IMG/VR virus record: IMGVR_UViG_3300043409_000685 | Location: 1-35,142 of that record | DNA length: 35,142 bases | DNA from: a virus | Strand: one strand, 5' to 3' | Shown: positions 23,033-30,191 of the stretch, in pieces | Layout: each line of letters starts with the position of its first letter | Position numbering within the stretch: the first letter of the stretch is position 1 | Notes under the pieces: generated by a model | Database searches by the model: none | The model's input: only the letters and a program-made list of their open reading frames with translations | Told to the model about the DNA's origin: nothing | Translations under genes and position numbers: made by a program

Positions 23033-23692
23033 CTAAATAGCGACGAATTCGCCTTCTTCTGGAAAGCGGGTGCCTTCCAGGGCAATACTATCGGACAACA
23101 TCCCACGATAAAGCTGATATGCCTCGGATCCTGTCAGTCCACCATCCTCTCCGCGCTCGACCAGCGCGCGCGCATAGGCGTTTTGGATCACCAGCTCGGC
23201 AGGCACCGATATCACGTCCCCTGCCAGCGTGAGCGTTGCTTGCGGAACAACCAGGCTAAATTTCAACGAATAGACGCCATCTGGAATTGGGAATACGTTA
23301 ACTTTGGTGTCGTAGGTCGAAGCATCGACGCCGTTGAACGAGTAATACACCGGGATCCCGGTAGCCGGGGAAGCGGGGAAATTCAGATACCGGTTCATCA
23401 TCGCAAACGTAACGTTGATTAGCGTGATGAAGCTCGTCGCGTTGATTGCATCGCGCACCTGAAACTTTTGCCCGGATCCAGTGACCGTATAGGATGAAGT
23501 GGCCGCTACCGTGGGCACCGTAATCGTGGTGGTTAAAACATTCCACGAATACGAATCTTCAACCTGACGTTTTGCGTCGTTTACGAATTTTCCGATCAAC
23601 GTGGCGTAGGTTGTTTCTGAGAGACTAGACACCTGCACTTCACGCAGGCGCACCAGAACATCATTAACAGCTTGCAGAAAGGTAGTGCTCAT
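23033..23692 (-). CDS. head-tail adaptor (tail tubular A / gp4-like), 219 aa
   Basis: The start FLQAVNDVLVRLREVQVSSL, followed by VNDAKRQVEDSYSWNVLTTT, is typical of the ring adaptor that docks under the portal in podoviruses: an N-terminal helical bundle, then a beta-domain, then a C-terminal helical hairpin (QNAYARALVERGEDGGLTGS). It overlaps the next gene by four bases, and AGGGAA lies before ATG 23692. Confidence 0.82.
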   Translation of the reverse strand: MSTTFLQAVNDVLVRLREVQVSSLSETTYATLIGKFVNDAKRQVEDSYSWNVLTTTITVPTVAATSSYTVTGSGQKFQVRDAINATSFITLINVTFAMMNRYLNFPASPATGIPVYYSFNGVDASTYDTKVNVFPIPDGVYSLKFSLVVPQATLTLAGDVISVPAELVIQNAYARALVERGEDGGLTGSEAYQLYRGMLSDSIALEGTRFPEEGEFVAI

Positions 23693-24021
23693 GCTCGCTG
23701 GTTCCCTTCGATTTCAAGTGTCACTGCAACAGCAAAAGTAGACGCCGATTCGGTAGTCACTTTTAATATGTCGTCTTCTTCCAGAACAATGTAGGAGGAT
23801 ACAAAATCATTCAGAGATTTTGACGTGATAGCGTATTGATACACAACTGAATAGGTTGCGCTGGCGCTGCTATCCACCCAATCAAACGTGACGTGTTTGT
23901 TGCTGGCCGACTGATTCGTTGCGATTAAGCTAACAATTTTGGCGTAGTAACCCTTCGGCACCGTATATAGTGTCGTCAGTGTATTCGCGGTAGGGTTGCT
24001 ACCAATTGAAATTGGCCTCAT
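23689..24021 (-). CDS. beta-sandwich structural protein, 110 aa
   Basis: The product is Ser/Thr/Val rich and beta-predicted (TLTTLYTVPKGYYAKIVSLI, DDILKVTTESASTFAVAVTL), with the look of a small head or tail decoration protein. It is coupled on both sides by ATGA. No family is named with confidence. Confidence 0.65.
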   Translation of the reverse strand: MRPISIGSNPTANTLTTLYTVPKGYYAKIVSLIATNQSASNKHVTFDWVDSSASATYSVVYQYAITSKSLNDFVSSYIVLEEDDILKVTTESASTFAVAVTLEIEGNQRA

Positions 24022-24317
24022 TTTCGTGCTTTATTCCTAGCTGAAATAGCGCGGCCTTTAGCCCGGGCATCTGCTTTGGATGAAGCACCCCACGCGTTGA
24101 GAGAAAGCAGAAGACGTGTCGGTTCCCCGTTTTTCTGCTCTGGCCCAGGCATTGCGCCCATCCTCGATAAAAAGGAGGCCCGACGAGGGTTGTCACCTGA
24201 CTTGACCGGGGGCTTTAAATTGCCTCCCGTAGCTGCATTATAAGACTCTCTACCGGCACTATTCAAGCCGCCTTTAGGGTTTTTACCTTCTTTTCGCGTC
24301 CACGCGGGAGATTTCAA
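24018..24317 (-). CDS. DUF6321-type basic protein, 99 aa, TTG start
   Basis: The sequence KSPAWTRKEGKNPKGGLNSA, followed by GRESYNAATGGNLKPP and SFLSRMGAMPG, is a widespread small phage protein with a very basic, Gly-rich body and a Ser/Ala/Arg end. I place it in DUF6321 from memory. The start is TTG 24317, overlapping the stop of the 24314-24472 gene (TTGA) with AGAGGG upstream. Its high charge suggests contact with DNA in the head. Confidence 0.75.
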   Translation of the reverse strand: MKSPAWTRKEGKNPKGGLNSAGRESYNAATGGNLKPPVKSGDNPRRASFLSRMGAMPGPEQKNGEPTRLLLSLNAWGASSKADARAKGRAISARNKARK

Positions 24318-24472
24318 TACGCCCTCTTTTTAGGCATTTTGGCCTCAGACATGGCGATCGCCACGGCCTGTTTCCGCGATTTAACCACTGGGCCAGCTTT
24401 GCTGCCTGTATGCAGCTTCCCCATCTTGTATTCATGCATTACTTTGCCGATTTTCTGCTGCCCTTTGGTCAT
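24314..24472 (-). CDS. small DUF6496-like basic protein, 52 aa
   Basis: ATG 24472 is followed by KGQQKIGKVMHEYKMGKLHT, then GPVVKSRKQAVAIAMSEAK, the pattern of the small phage/bacterial family I know as DUF6496 (KxMxEfKxGxLxSGSG, then RKQAIAIAlSEA). It is very basic. It overlaps the DUF6321-type gene by TTGA, so the two are probably made together. The ribosome binding site (AAGGAATAACTCCG) is some way upstream and only fair. Confidence 0.8.
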   Translation of the reverse strand: MTKGQQKIGKVMHEYKMGKLHTGSKAGPVVKSRKQAVAIAMSEAKMPKKRAY

Positions 24473-24482
24473 TTTCACGGAG

Positions 24483-24890
24483 TTATTCCTTGGTTATTGG
24501 CCCACCGGATTTCCACGCGTCACAAGTGCGGGCCGCGGCACAAGTGAACTGAAACAGGTCGCAATAGCCGAGATCAGCCGCCGCGATGAATTCTTCATCG
24601 TAAGACAATTCGCCCTTATTCTCGTCTTTTTCTAGGCCACCGAGGATACATTTCATCATCTTGGGGGTCTGGATGAACGCCGCACAATTGCCGCAGCGCA
24701 TACCTTTTATGGCATCCGTAGGGGCGTTATACATCTTGGCCTTTTTCAACCAAAAGGCATCATTGGCCTCATTCGGATTTGGAGGACCGTAGCCATATTC
24801 TTTGAACGCATGGTTGCGGTTCTTCAAATTGGTCGTTATGTCCTGCGTTGCCAGCGGGCATGTCACGCCAGACAATAGTCCTTCTTTCAT
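24483..24890 (-). CDS. cysteine-rich, HiPIP-like protein in head gene cluster, 135 aa
   Basis: The C-terminal half has RCGNCAAFIQTPKMMKC, then DLGYCDLFQFTCAAARTCDAW, a spacing seen in high-potential iron-sulfur-like phage proteins and able to bind an Fe-S cluster or zinc. There are seven cysteines in all. The N-terminal half is soluble and helix-rich (NPNEANDAFWLKKAKMYNAP). Such proteins turn up beside head genes in many marine and freshwater phages, but their job is unknown to me. ATG 24890 follows AGAGG. Confidence 0.7.
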   Translation of the reverse strand: MKEGLLSGVTCPLATQDITTNLKNRNHAFKEYGYGPPNPNEANDAFWLKKAKMYNAPTDAIKGMRCGNCAAFIQTPKMMKCILGGLEKDENKGELSYDEEFIAAADLGYCDLFQFTCAAARTCDAWKSGGPITKE

Positions 24891-24893
24891 AAC

Positions 24894-25103
24894 CTATGCC
24901 TCTTTTCTGGGTCGGCCACGCCTTTTTGCAATATGGTTAGACGTGAACATCGTATCCGTTCGCACCGCGTTATGGTCGTAAACATCAGTTGCTGGATCTT
25001 GATCGACACGGACATATCCTTGATGCCCGCGCATTGAATCAATATCATGCTGCAACGTGAACGTCACCGTATTGCCACTTTGCAAACAACGAAAGGTAGC
25101 CAT
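24894..25103 (-). CDS. small protein with C-terminal AT-hook, 69 aa
   Basis: ATG 25103 is chosen because AAAGGAC precedes it; a frame to 25184 would cross the hairpin at 25125-25140. The N-terminal part is a small beta-domain (ATFRCLQSGNTVTFTLQHDI). The C-terminus IAKRRGRPRKEA holds the AT-hook core RGRP between basic residues, which binds the minor groove of AT-rich DNA. A role in DNA binding inside the head, or in regulation, is inferred. Confidence 0.7.
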   Translation of the reverse strand: MATFRCLQSGNTVTFTLQHDIDSMRGHQGYVRVDQDPATDVYDHNAVRTDTMFTSNHIAKRRGRPRKEA

Positions 25104-25124
25104 TTCAGTCCTTTTAAGCAGGTA

Positions 25125-25140
25125 GGGGGCCGAAGCCCCC
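25125..25140 (-). other. GC-rich UUCG-loop hairpin after 25145-25471 gene
   Basis: GGGGGC and GCCCCC pair around CGAA (TTCG on the transcribed minus strand), four bases past the stop of the decoration-like gene. UUCG loops are very stable. No U-run follows, so this fits an mRNA 3'-end stabiliser or a leaky attenuator rather than a full terminator. Confidence 0.6.
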
Positions 25141-25144
25141 ACCC

Positions 25145-25471
25145 CTAAACGATGCCGCGAGTTACTACAAGGCGTATCTTGCAAGACGCCAGATCAACGG
25201 TCGAGCCAGACTCGTTTTGAATACGAATAGACACCGACCCGGCGGCGTCAACATAAGCGGTAATGCTCATGCCGACTTCGCTTACTGCAAAAGAACAACC
25301 AATCACCATATCGCCCAAGGCAACGCCAGGAACGGCTACGGTATCCGTTTCGCCAACGCCATCCGCCAGCGAACCGGCGTCGAGCGTTGCAGTGACAAAC
25401 CATGTGTCGCTAAAAAGACCGCGAAACTGGTCATTCCCACGTCGGGAAGTAATTGCGGTAGCAGCTGCCAT
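25145..25471 (-). CDS. probable capsid decoration protein, 108 aa
   Basis: The product is a small, acidic, beta-rich protein (LADGVGETDTVAVPGVALGD, VSIRIQNESGSTVDLASCKI) encoded right behind the coat gene with its own AGGAGA. Hairpins lie on both sides (25125-25140 and 25498-25521), which could give it a high separate mRNA level. Position and size suggest a head decoration or fibre-base protein. No specific family is recognised. Confidence 0.65.
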   Translation of the reverse strand: MAAATAITSRRGNDQFRGLFSDTWFVTATLDAGSLADGVGETDTVAVPGVALGDMVIGCSFAVSEVGMSITAYVDAAGSVSIRIQNESGSTVDLASCKIRLVVTRGIV

Positions 25472-25497
25472 AGTTAAATCTCCTAAAGTTAAAGATG

Positions 25498-25521
25498 CCC
25501 CCCGTCATCACTGACGGAGGG
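25498..25521 (-). terminator. hairpin after the coat gene (partial terminator or stabiliser)
   Basis: On the minus strand CCCTCCGTCA pairs with TGACGGGGGG around GTGA, with ten pairs including one G-U, starting ten bases past the coat stop. A mild T-rich tract (CATCTTTAACTTT) follows. It could end part of the transcripts or protect the coat mRNA. Confidence 0.5.
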
Positions 25522-25531
25522 CGGGTCTGCA

Positions 25532-26494
25532 TTAGGCAGGCACGGCCAACGCATACGCGGAGCTGGACAGCGCAGCACCAGAACTTGCTGCCGCACGCAG
25601 AGCCGAAACACCGTACAGGGTATCGGCGGTGTAAAGCGTTGCCAGATATTCCTGCTTGTATTGCGTCTGCGAACGAACACCGACCTGCTCAATCAAGATC
25701 ATCGAATCACGATGGCCCATCAAGCAGATGCGATCGAGGCCGCTGGAGCCAGCGCCGAAGTCTGCATTGGAGGTCGTGAATACGGGGATCCCGTAGAGTT
25801 GGCCGATTTCGCCGTTGCGGATTGCGTTGCCATTGCCGACGAACGCCTGCTCAGTGTAACGAGCAAGGCCCATCAACGTGTTGCGGCTCGACGGCGGGAT
25901 GATGAAGAAACGCCCATCCATAGGCGCGTCGGTGTCATCCAGGCGTTGAATCGTGCGACGGATCGCCGCATCGGTCAGCGCAGCCGCGTTCGATGTGCTG
26001 CTGTTATACGCGGTCGTGCCGTCGGATCCGATAAACGCTTTGCTGGTGGCGGTTGCCGTTGCGTAGTCGTTGGTGCCGACTGTGGCGCCATTGAACGCGC
26101 GCCCGAGCTGGATCAGGTCAGTATCAACCTGTTTCGCCAGGGCATAGCCCGCGTCTTCGGTGTAAAACGAACGCAGCGAACTCAACGCCTGAACCTCGAC
26201 GATATCTTCGATCAAGCGGCTGTACTCATAGTGCTTGTTGATCGATATCGAAACTTCAGTTTCCGTAGCGGCTATCAGCGTAACGGCAGTTGATGCCGCT
26301 TTAGCCGAGGCCGATCCACGAGTCGGGGCGGGGACGTGAACGGTGTCACCCTTTTTGCCCTTGAAGTTCATGCGTTTTACAACATTCGCCAGCACAAGAT
26401 TTTTCTTGTAGGCGGCAACAATTTCATCACTCCAAATTTCGGGGATGAAGGTAGCTGCGGTAGTAACGGTTACGGCAGGGGTCGGAAAAGCCAT
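25532..26494 (-). CDS. major capsid (coat) protein, 320 aa
   Basis: The protein has the layout of podovirus HK97-fold coat proteins: an N-terminal arm (TTAATFIPEIWSDEIVAAYK), NFKGKKGDTVHVPAPTRG for the E-loop/P-domain region, ISINKHYEYSRLIEDIVEVQ in the spine helix part, and an A-domain-like middle with MDGRFFIIPPSSRNTLMGL. The C-terminal half contains the GIPVFTTSNA and DRICLMGHRDSMILIEQVGV strands. It lies directly after the scaffold gene with AGGAGA before ATG 26494. Confidence 0.9.
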   Translation of the reverse strand: MAFPTPAVTVTTAATFIPEIWSDEIVAAYKKNLVLANVVKRMNFKGKKGDTVHVPAPTRGSASAKAASTAVTLIAATETEVSISINKHYEYSRLIEDIVEVQALSSLRSFYTEDAGYALAKQVDTDLIQLGRAFNGATVGTNDYATATATSKAFIGSDGTTAYNSSTSNAAALTDAAIRRTIQRLDDTDAPMDGRFFIIPPSSRNTLMGLARYTEQAFVGNGNAIRNGEIGQLYGIPVFTTSNADFGAGSSGLDRICLMGHRDSMILIEQVGVRSQTQYKQEYLATLYTADTLYGVSALRAAASSGAALSSSAYALAVPA

Positions 26495-26515
26495 TTGTAA
26501 ATCTCCTAAGTTAAG

Positions 26516-27274
26516 TTATTTGACCCGGCCCTCGGCGTAGGCTTGCATGATTTCATCACTCAATGCCTCGTATCGGTTCGGGTCGTTCATTTTCAGCCGG
26601 ATAAGGTCTGCCCGACGGTAGACGCGTCTTGAGGATTCGCCAGAACCACCTATATCAACCGATGCGGCTTTGAGGTTTTGCTTACGGGTTTTTTCACCTG
26701 CATTTTCCGTTTGCCTTGCCTTAACGCCACGCAGTTCTTTGTAGGTAGACAACAATTCGTTCGCACTATCGAAATCGAATTCACCATCTGCTTTCGCCCA
26801 GAGGCCCAATCGTATCGGACTCAATTTCACCCAATTAGCAAACTCGGGGTCTTGAGCCACTTCAACAAAATCAGGGTGCTCTTTGCTCAACTTCTGCTGA
26901 ACCTGCATCTTTTTAAAATCGCCGCTTGCTTGCCGCGCAGCAATGATATCGGGATGACGATCGACGGTTGCTTGAATTGCTTTCTTTGGATCTTCAAAAA
27001 AATCTACTTCAGGCTCTTGCTCTTTAGCTGCCACCGGAGCGGTGCCGAGGTTGTGCTTAATGAGTTCATCAGCCAGCTTACGGACTTCACCGACTTCTTG
27101 TGCTTGCTTACCGATCAGCTTCTCTGCTTCCTGGTGCATCTTCACAATATCATCTAACGATTTACCCCGATATTTTTCGGGAACGATAGTTGATGATTCT
27201 TCAACGGTGTCTTCCAGCTTTATATCTTCTGACTTAATATCCTCTTGCGACTCGACTTCGTTTTCGATCAGCAT
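26516..27274 (-). CDS. scaffolding protein, 252 aa
   Basis: The product is acidic and highly helical: an N-terminal charged stretch (ENEVESQEDIKSEDIKLEDT), a conserved-type PEKYRGKSLDDIVKMHQEAE, a middle DFFEDPKKAIQATVDRHPD, and a basic C-terminal helix (YRRADLIRLKMNDPNRYEAL) like the coat-binding end of podovirus scaffolds. It sits between small genes and the coat gene, the usual scaffold place. It should guide procapsid assembly and then leave. Confidence 0.85.
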   Translation of the reverse strand: MLIENEVESQEDIKSEDIKLEDTVEESSTIVPEKYRGKSLDDIVKMHQEAEKLIGKQAQEVGEVRKLADELIKHNLGTAPVAAKEQEPEVDFFEDPKKAIQATVDRHPDIIAARQASGDFKKMQVQQKLSKEHPDFVEVAQDPEFANWVKLSPIRLGLWAKADGEFDFDSANELLSTYKELRGVKARQTENAGEKTRKQNLKAASVDIGGSGESSRRVYRRADLIRLKMNDPNRYEALSDEIMQAYAEGRVK

Positions 27275-27330
27275 ACTATTTTCCTTTTCCTGCCACTTAA
27301 GGTTGTAGGAGATTAACCCGCCAAAATTGG

Positions 27331-27558
27331 TTACGAGTTAGCTTTTTGCTCAGCTTTCAACTTGTCCAGGTGACGCTGCTCAAACCGTCCATGTGCAGAC
27401 GGGAATGAACCGGACCACCCTTCCAACTTGATTGCTGGCGCAGAAATGGCGCGCTTAGCAGACGCGCCACAATCACACTGAACGATATTGTGTTCAAACT
27501 CAACGTATCGTTCGATCCTGTGCCCGCTTTCGCAGACAAATTCATACATCCGTTTCAT
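27331..27558 (-). CDS. FmdB-like zinc ribbon protein, 75 aa
   Basis: The start MYEFVCESGHRIERYVEFEH followed by VQCDCGASAKRAISAPAIK is the FmdB-type zinc ribbon, which usually has two CxxC/CxxxGH knuckles. Here the ligands are C, GH and CDC. Phages often carry one between the portal and coat genes; function is unknown. It overlaps the next upstream gene by 17 bases. Confidence 0.8.
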   Translation of the reverse strand: MKRMYEFVCESGHRIERYVEFEHNIVQCDCGASAKRAISAPAIKLEGWSGSFPSAHGRFEQRHLDKLKAEQKANS

Positions 27559-27784
27559 TCTGTAAATCCTCGTATGTCCGTGAGCTGGCCTCGCGTAAGG
27601 TTTTCAGCCACGTTAGAATAGAAATCTCACCTTTTTTAAACTGTAACTGTTTTTCACTTTCTACGGCAGAAATATTATTAAGCGCGGCTATCATGGCGTC
27701 TATATCTATTATCAGATCAGTCCAGCCTTCGGTAGCCATCATGGAGAACCGGGCTTCATAATATGCCTGTAATTCTGGACTCAT
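27542..27784 (-). CDS. hypothetical helical protein, 80 aa
   Basis: The product is helical and acidic (SPELQAYYEARFSMMATEGW, LIIDIDAMIAALNNIS). This small gene type is common in podovirus head clusters, usually next to an FmdB-like ribbon gene as here. The ribosome binding site (AGGAG) is 12 bases from ATG 27784, rather far. Confidence 0.65.
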   Translation of the reverse strand: MSPELQAYYEARFSMMATEGWTDLIIDIDAMIAALNNISAVESEKQLQFKKGEISILTWLKTLREASSRTYEDLQNETDV

Positions 27785-27822
27785 TTACCAAGGCACTCCT
27801 ACAGCCCAAGTAGTATTCATAA

Positions 27823-28026
27823 TTACCAACCCGCCAAGTCTGCATACTTCTGACCGTCCTCGCCACAATCAACGAGGAATTCGTCTTTCTGTTCTGCGCT
27901 GTAGTTGCGGCACTTTACGCGCTTGAGTTCTTTAGGGACATCGTTCTCATCCAGCACTTCCTCCAGCCACGTACCTTCTAAGGTGTTTGACTTGATGTCG
28001 TGACACACTGCGGCTAAGTATTTCAA
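27823..28026 (-). CDS. hypothetical protein, 67 aa, TTG start
   Basis: TTG 28026 has AAGGAG seven bases upstream and overlaps the fibre stop (TTGA). The protein has a beta-strand N-terminus (KYLAAVCHDIKSNTLEGTWL) and an acidic C-terminus (FLVDCGEDGQKYADLAGW). No family is recognised. A gap of 38 bases separates it from the 27784 gene. Confidence 0.6.
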   Translation of the reverse strand: MKYLAAVCHDIKSNTLEGTWLEEVLDENDVPKELKRVKCRNYSAEQKDEFLVDCGEDGQKYADLAGW

Positions 28027-30191
28027 GATGTTGCTCCTTTGTGAATGTTGAAGTTAAACTGAATCGCATCGGATAACGATCCAACTGTGTCGTTCCGTAG
28101 TTTTATAATTACAGTGCCAGCACTCCACGCGCTTGCTTGTAATGTGTAATTAACAAAGTTACCCGAAGAAGAATTAAGATTAACTGTGATTGTATCTGCT
28201 GCCGCAAGTATGGAATTGTTTAAGGTAAAAGTCACCGTTGTTAGTCCACCCAACGCTGCGCCATTCATCGTTATTGTTCCACAAGGCTTGTTCAACGTTA
28301 CAGCAGTACTCTTATCCGTTGCCTGTGTAACCGTCCCACCAGCGCCTGTGCCGTAGCCTAGACCTGCGACATTAGTAACAAGCACGTTGCCGCTGGAGTC
28401 GATACGCATACGTTCTGCAAGAGTATCGCTAACTCGTGTTTGAAACACCATTGCGCCACCAGTGCCGTTGGTGGTGGTGTTCACTGCATCAATTTCAGCA
28501 AGCGTCCTTATGCTTGTATCTCTGGCTTGAAACAACAATGAAGCCGCCGTTACTCCAGAGACAGTTGTATCGCCTGTACCGTCGTGGATGCTCAACTGAC
28601 CGGCTGTAGCAGATGCGCCTTTTACCTCAAGTTTGTAAGCCGGGGCAGTCGTCCCAATGCCCACTTGGTCAGACGAATTAACAGTTATCGCCATAAACCC
28701 TTGATTAGGCCCATAGCCACGACCAATCTTTAACTTCGCACTATCGTTGTCATCGATCCCGAAATACCAATTTGCTGAAGCGCTACTGTTTAGCAGCTCG
28801 TAGGAAGGAGAATATCCGGAAGCTCGCACTGTGGGGGCAGAACCGACTGTGCCTGTAGGTTTTGTAATGTACAGACCCACTGATCCCGCACCGGATTGGT
28901 CTATTTGCAACTTTCCATTTGGCGAACTCGTCCCAATCCCCACATTGCCGCTGCTGGTTGCAAAGTTGGAACCGATTGTCGAACTTAACGAAGTAAACGC
29001 ACCCGTAGTCGGAAGCGTAAAGCCTACAGTGCCGTTAATGTTGATGCTGGCAGTGCCGGTGAGGTTGGTTACTGTGCCGGAGGCGGGGATGCCTAGAATT
29101 GCACCGTTACCTAGCGTGGCTACGCCTGTGACTCCAAGAGTGCTAGAAAATGTGCCGGTGGTAAACGCACCCGCCAGCGGAGTCGTAGCGCCCACAGTGC
29201 CGTTAATGTTGATACTGGCAGTGCCGGTGAGGTTGGTTACTGTGCCGCTGGACGGTGTGCCGAGCGCACCGCCGTTGACGACAAACGCACCAGCAGTTCC
29301 GGTATTAACTCCCAACGCGGTAACGACACCTGTCCCTGTGGTCGTAGTGGCTGGAGCTGCTCCAGCACCGCCGCCCAGGACTAACGCGCTGGCAGTAAGC
29401 GCAGCCGATGTTGCCCAGGTAGACGCGCTTGAAAAGTAAGGTACGCCGCCGCTGGTTCCTGCCACGGTCAACGCCAAGGTGCCGGATGCGGTGATCGGTG
29501 AGCCAGCAACCGAAATTAAGCCGCCAGTGAAGGACTGCGCCACGCTGGTAACCGTGCCGCCGCCGGATACTGTGGCCCACGATGTAGCCGTCCCGTTGGT
29601 GGTCAGGAACTTGCCGCTGTTGCCCGTTTGCGACGGAATGAGTGCTGTGATCTGCGCTTGCAATGACGCCAGCGTGTCCAGCACATACTGGGATGTGCCG
29701 CCGCCACTAGAAACAATCTTGATCTGCTCGGCCAGCTCGGGCGCTACCACTTCGCCAACATTCATTTCGACGCCGGTAGAAAGCGAGATTACCAGGCTAC
29801 CGTCGAAGTCGATGCGCGCGTTCGTGACCGACACGCCGTCGGCGCCATCAGCGCCATCTGTGCCGTTGCGTCCGTCTGTGCCCTTAATGCCGGGTGCGCC
29901 ATCGCGTCCAGCCTTGCCATCCTTACCTGGCTTGCCGTCGCGCCCATTGGCGCCATCACGACCATCCTTGATCGTTATGACCCGCTTCTCAATCGCGTTG
30001 CCTACGGAATCAAACCGTTCTCGTATGTCTGACTCGATCTTCTTCAACGCTTCGACAACAAGCTGCACGTTTTCGGCAACCTTTTTGCGCTGCATGTCCT
30101 TAACTTCGGACACCGAATTATTCACTACGCCAAACACATTATCAGCTATGCCATCGATGTTACCGTCGCTGAACATTTTATCGATATCCAT
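28023..30191 (-). CDS. collagen-like tail or head fibre, 722 aa
   Basis: Residues 1-75 form a helical head (VKDMQRKKVAENVQLVVEAL). Residues 77-119 are fifteen uninterrupted Gly-X-Y triplets (GRDGANGRDGKPGKDG and so on), a collagen-like trimer stalk. A long Ser/Thr/Gly beta-region follows with repeated modules (GTVTNLTGTASININGTVG twice, 56 residues apart) and VGIGTSSPNGKLQI-type fibre repeats. The C-terminus is beta-rich. It should be an elongated trimeric fibre. The gene lies between portal and scaffold rather than with the tail genes at 20.7-23.7 kb. The start overlaps the portal stop (TAATG). Confidence 0.85.
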   Translation of the reverse strand: MDIDKMFSDGNIDGIADNVFGVVNNSVSEVKDMQRKKVAENVQLVVEALKKIESDIRERFDSVGNAIEKRVITIKDGRDGANGRDGKPGKDGKAGRDGAPGIKGTDGRNGTDGADGADGVSVTNARIDFDGSLVISLSTGVEMNVGEVVAPELAEQIKIVSSGGGTSQYVLDTLASLQAQITALIPSQTGNSGKFLTTNGTATSWATVSGGGTVTSVAQSFTGGLISVAGSPITASGTLALTVAGTSGGVPYFSSASTWATSAALTASALVLGGGAGAAPATTTTGTGVVTALGVNTGTAGAFVVNGGALGTPSSGTVTNLTGTASININGTVGATTPLAGAFTTGTFSSTLGVTGVATLGNGAILGIPASGTVTNLTGTASININGTVGFTLPTTGAFTSLSSTIGSNFATSSGNVGIGTSSPNGKLQIDQSGAGSVGLYITKPTGTVGSAPTVRASGYSPSYELLNSSASANWYFGIDDNDSAKLKIGRGYGPNQGFMAITVNSSDQVGIGTTAPAYKLEVKGASATAGQLSIHDGTGDTTVSGVTAASLLFQARDTSIRTLAEIDAVNTTTNGTGGAMVFQTRVSDTLAERMRIDSSGNVLVTNVAGLGYGTGAGGTVTQATDKSTAVTLNKPCGTITMNGAALGGLTTVTFTLNNSILAAADTITVNLNSSSGNFVNYTLQASAWSAGTVIIKLRNDTVGSLSDAIQFNFNIHKGATS
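29026..29079 (-). repeat. 54-bp repeat inside fibre gene (second copy 29194-29247)
   Basis: The two 54-bp copies differ at a single base and are 168 bp apart, so the repeat keeps the reading frame. They encode the GTVTNLTGTASININGTVG module. Near identity at DNA level suggests recent duplication or gene conversion, a way to change fibre length. Confidence 0.85.

Noticed and set aside
29026-29247. Template/variable repeat pair of a diversity-generating retroelement
   Set aside because: The two copies differ at one base only, without adenine-specific changes, and no reverse transcriptase gene is present.
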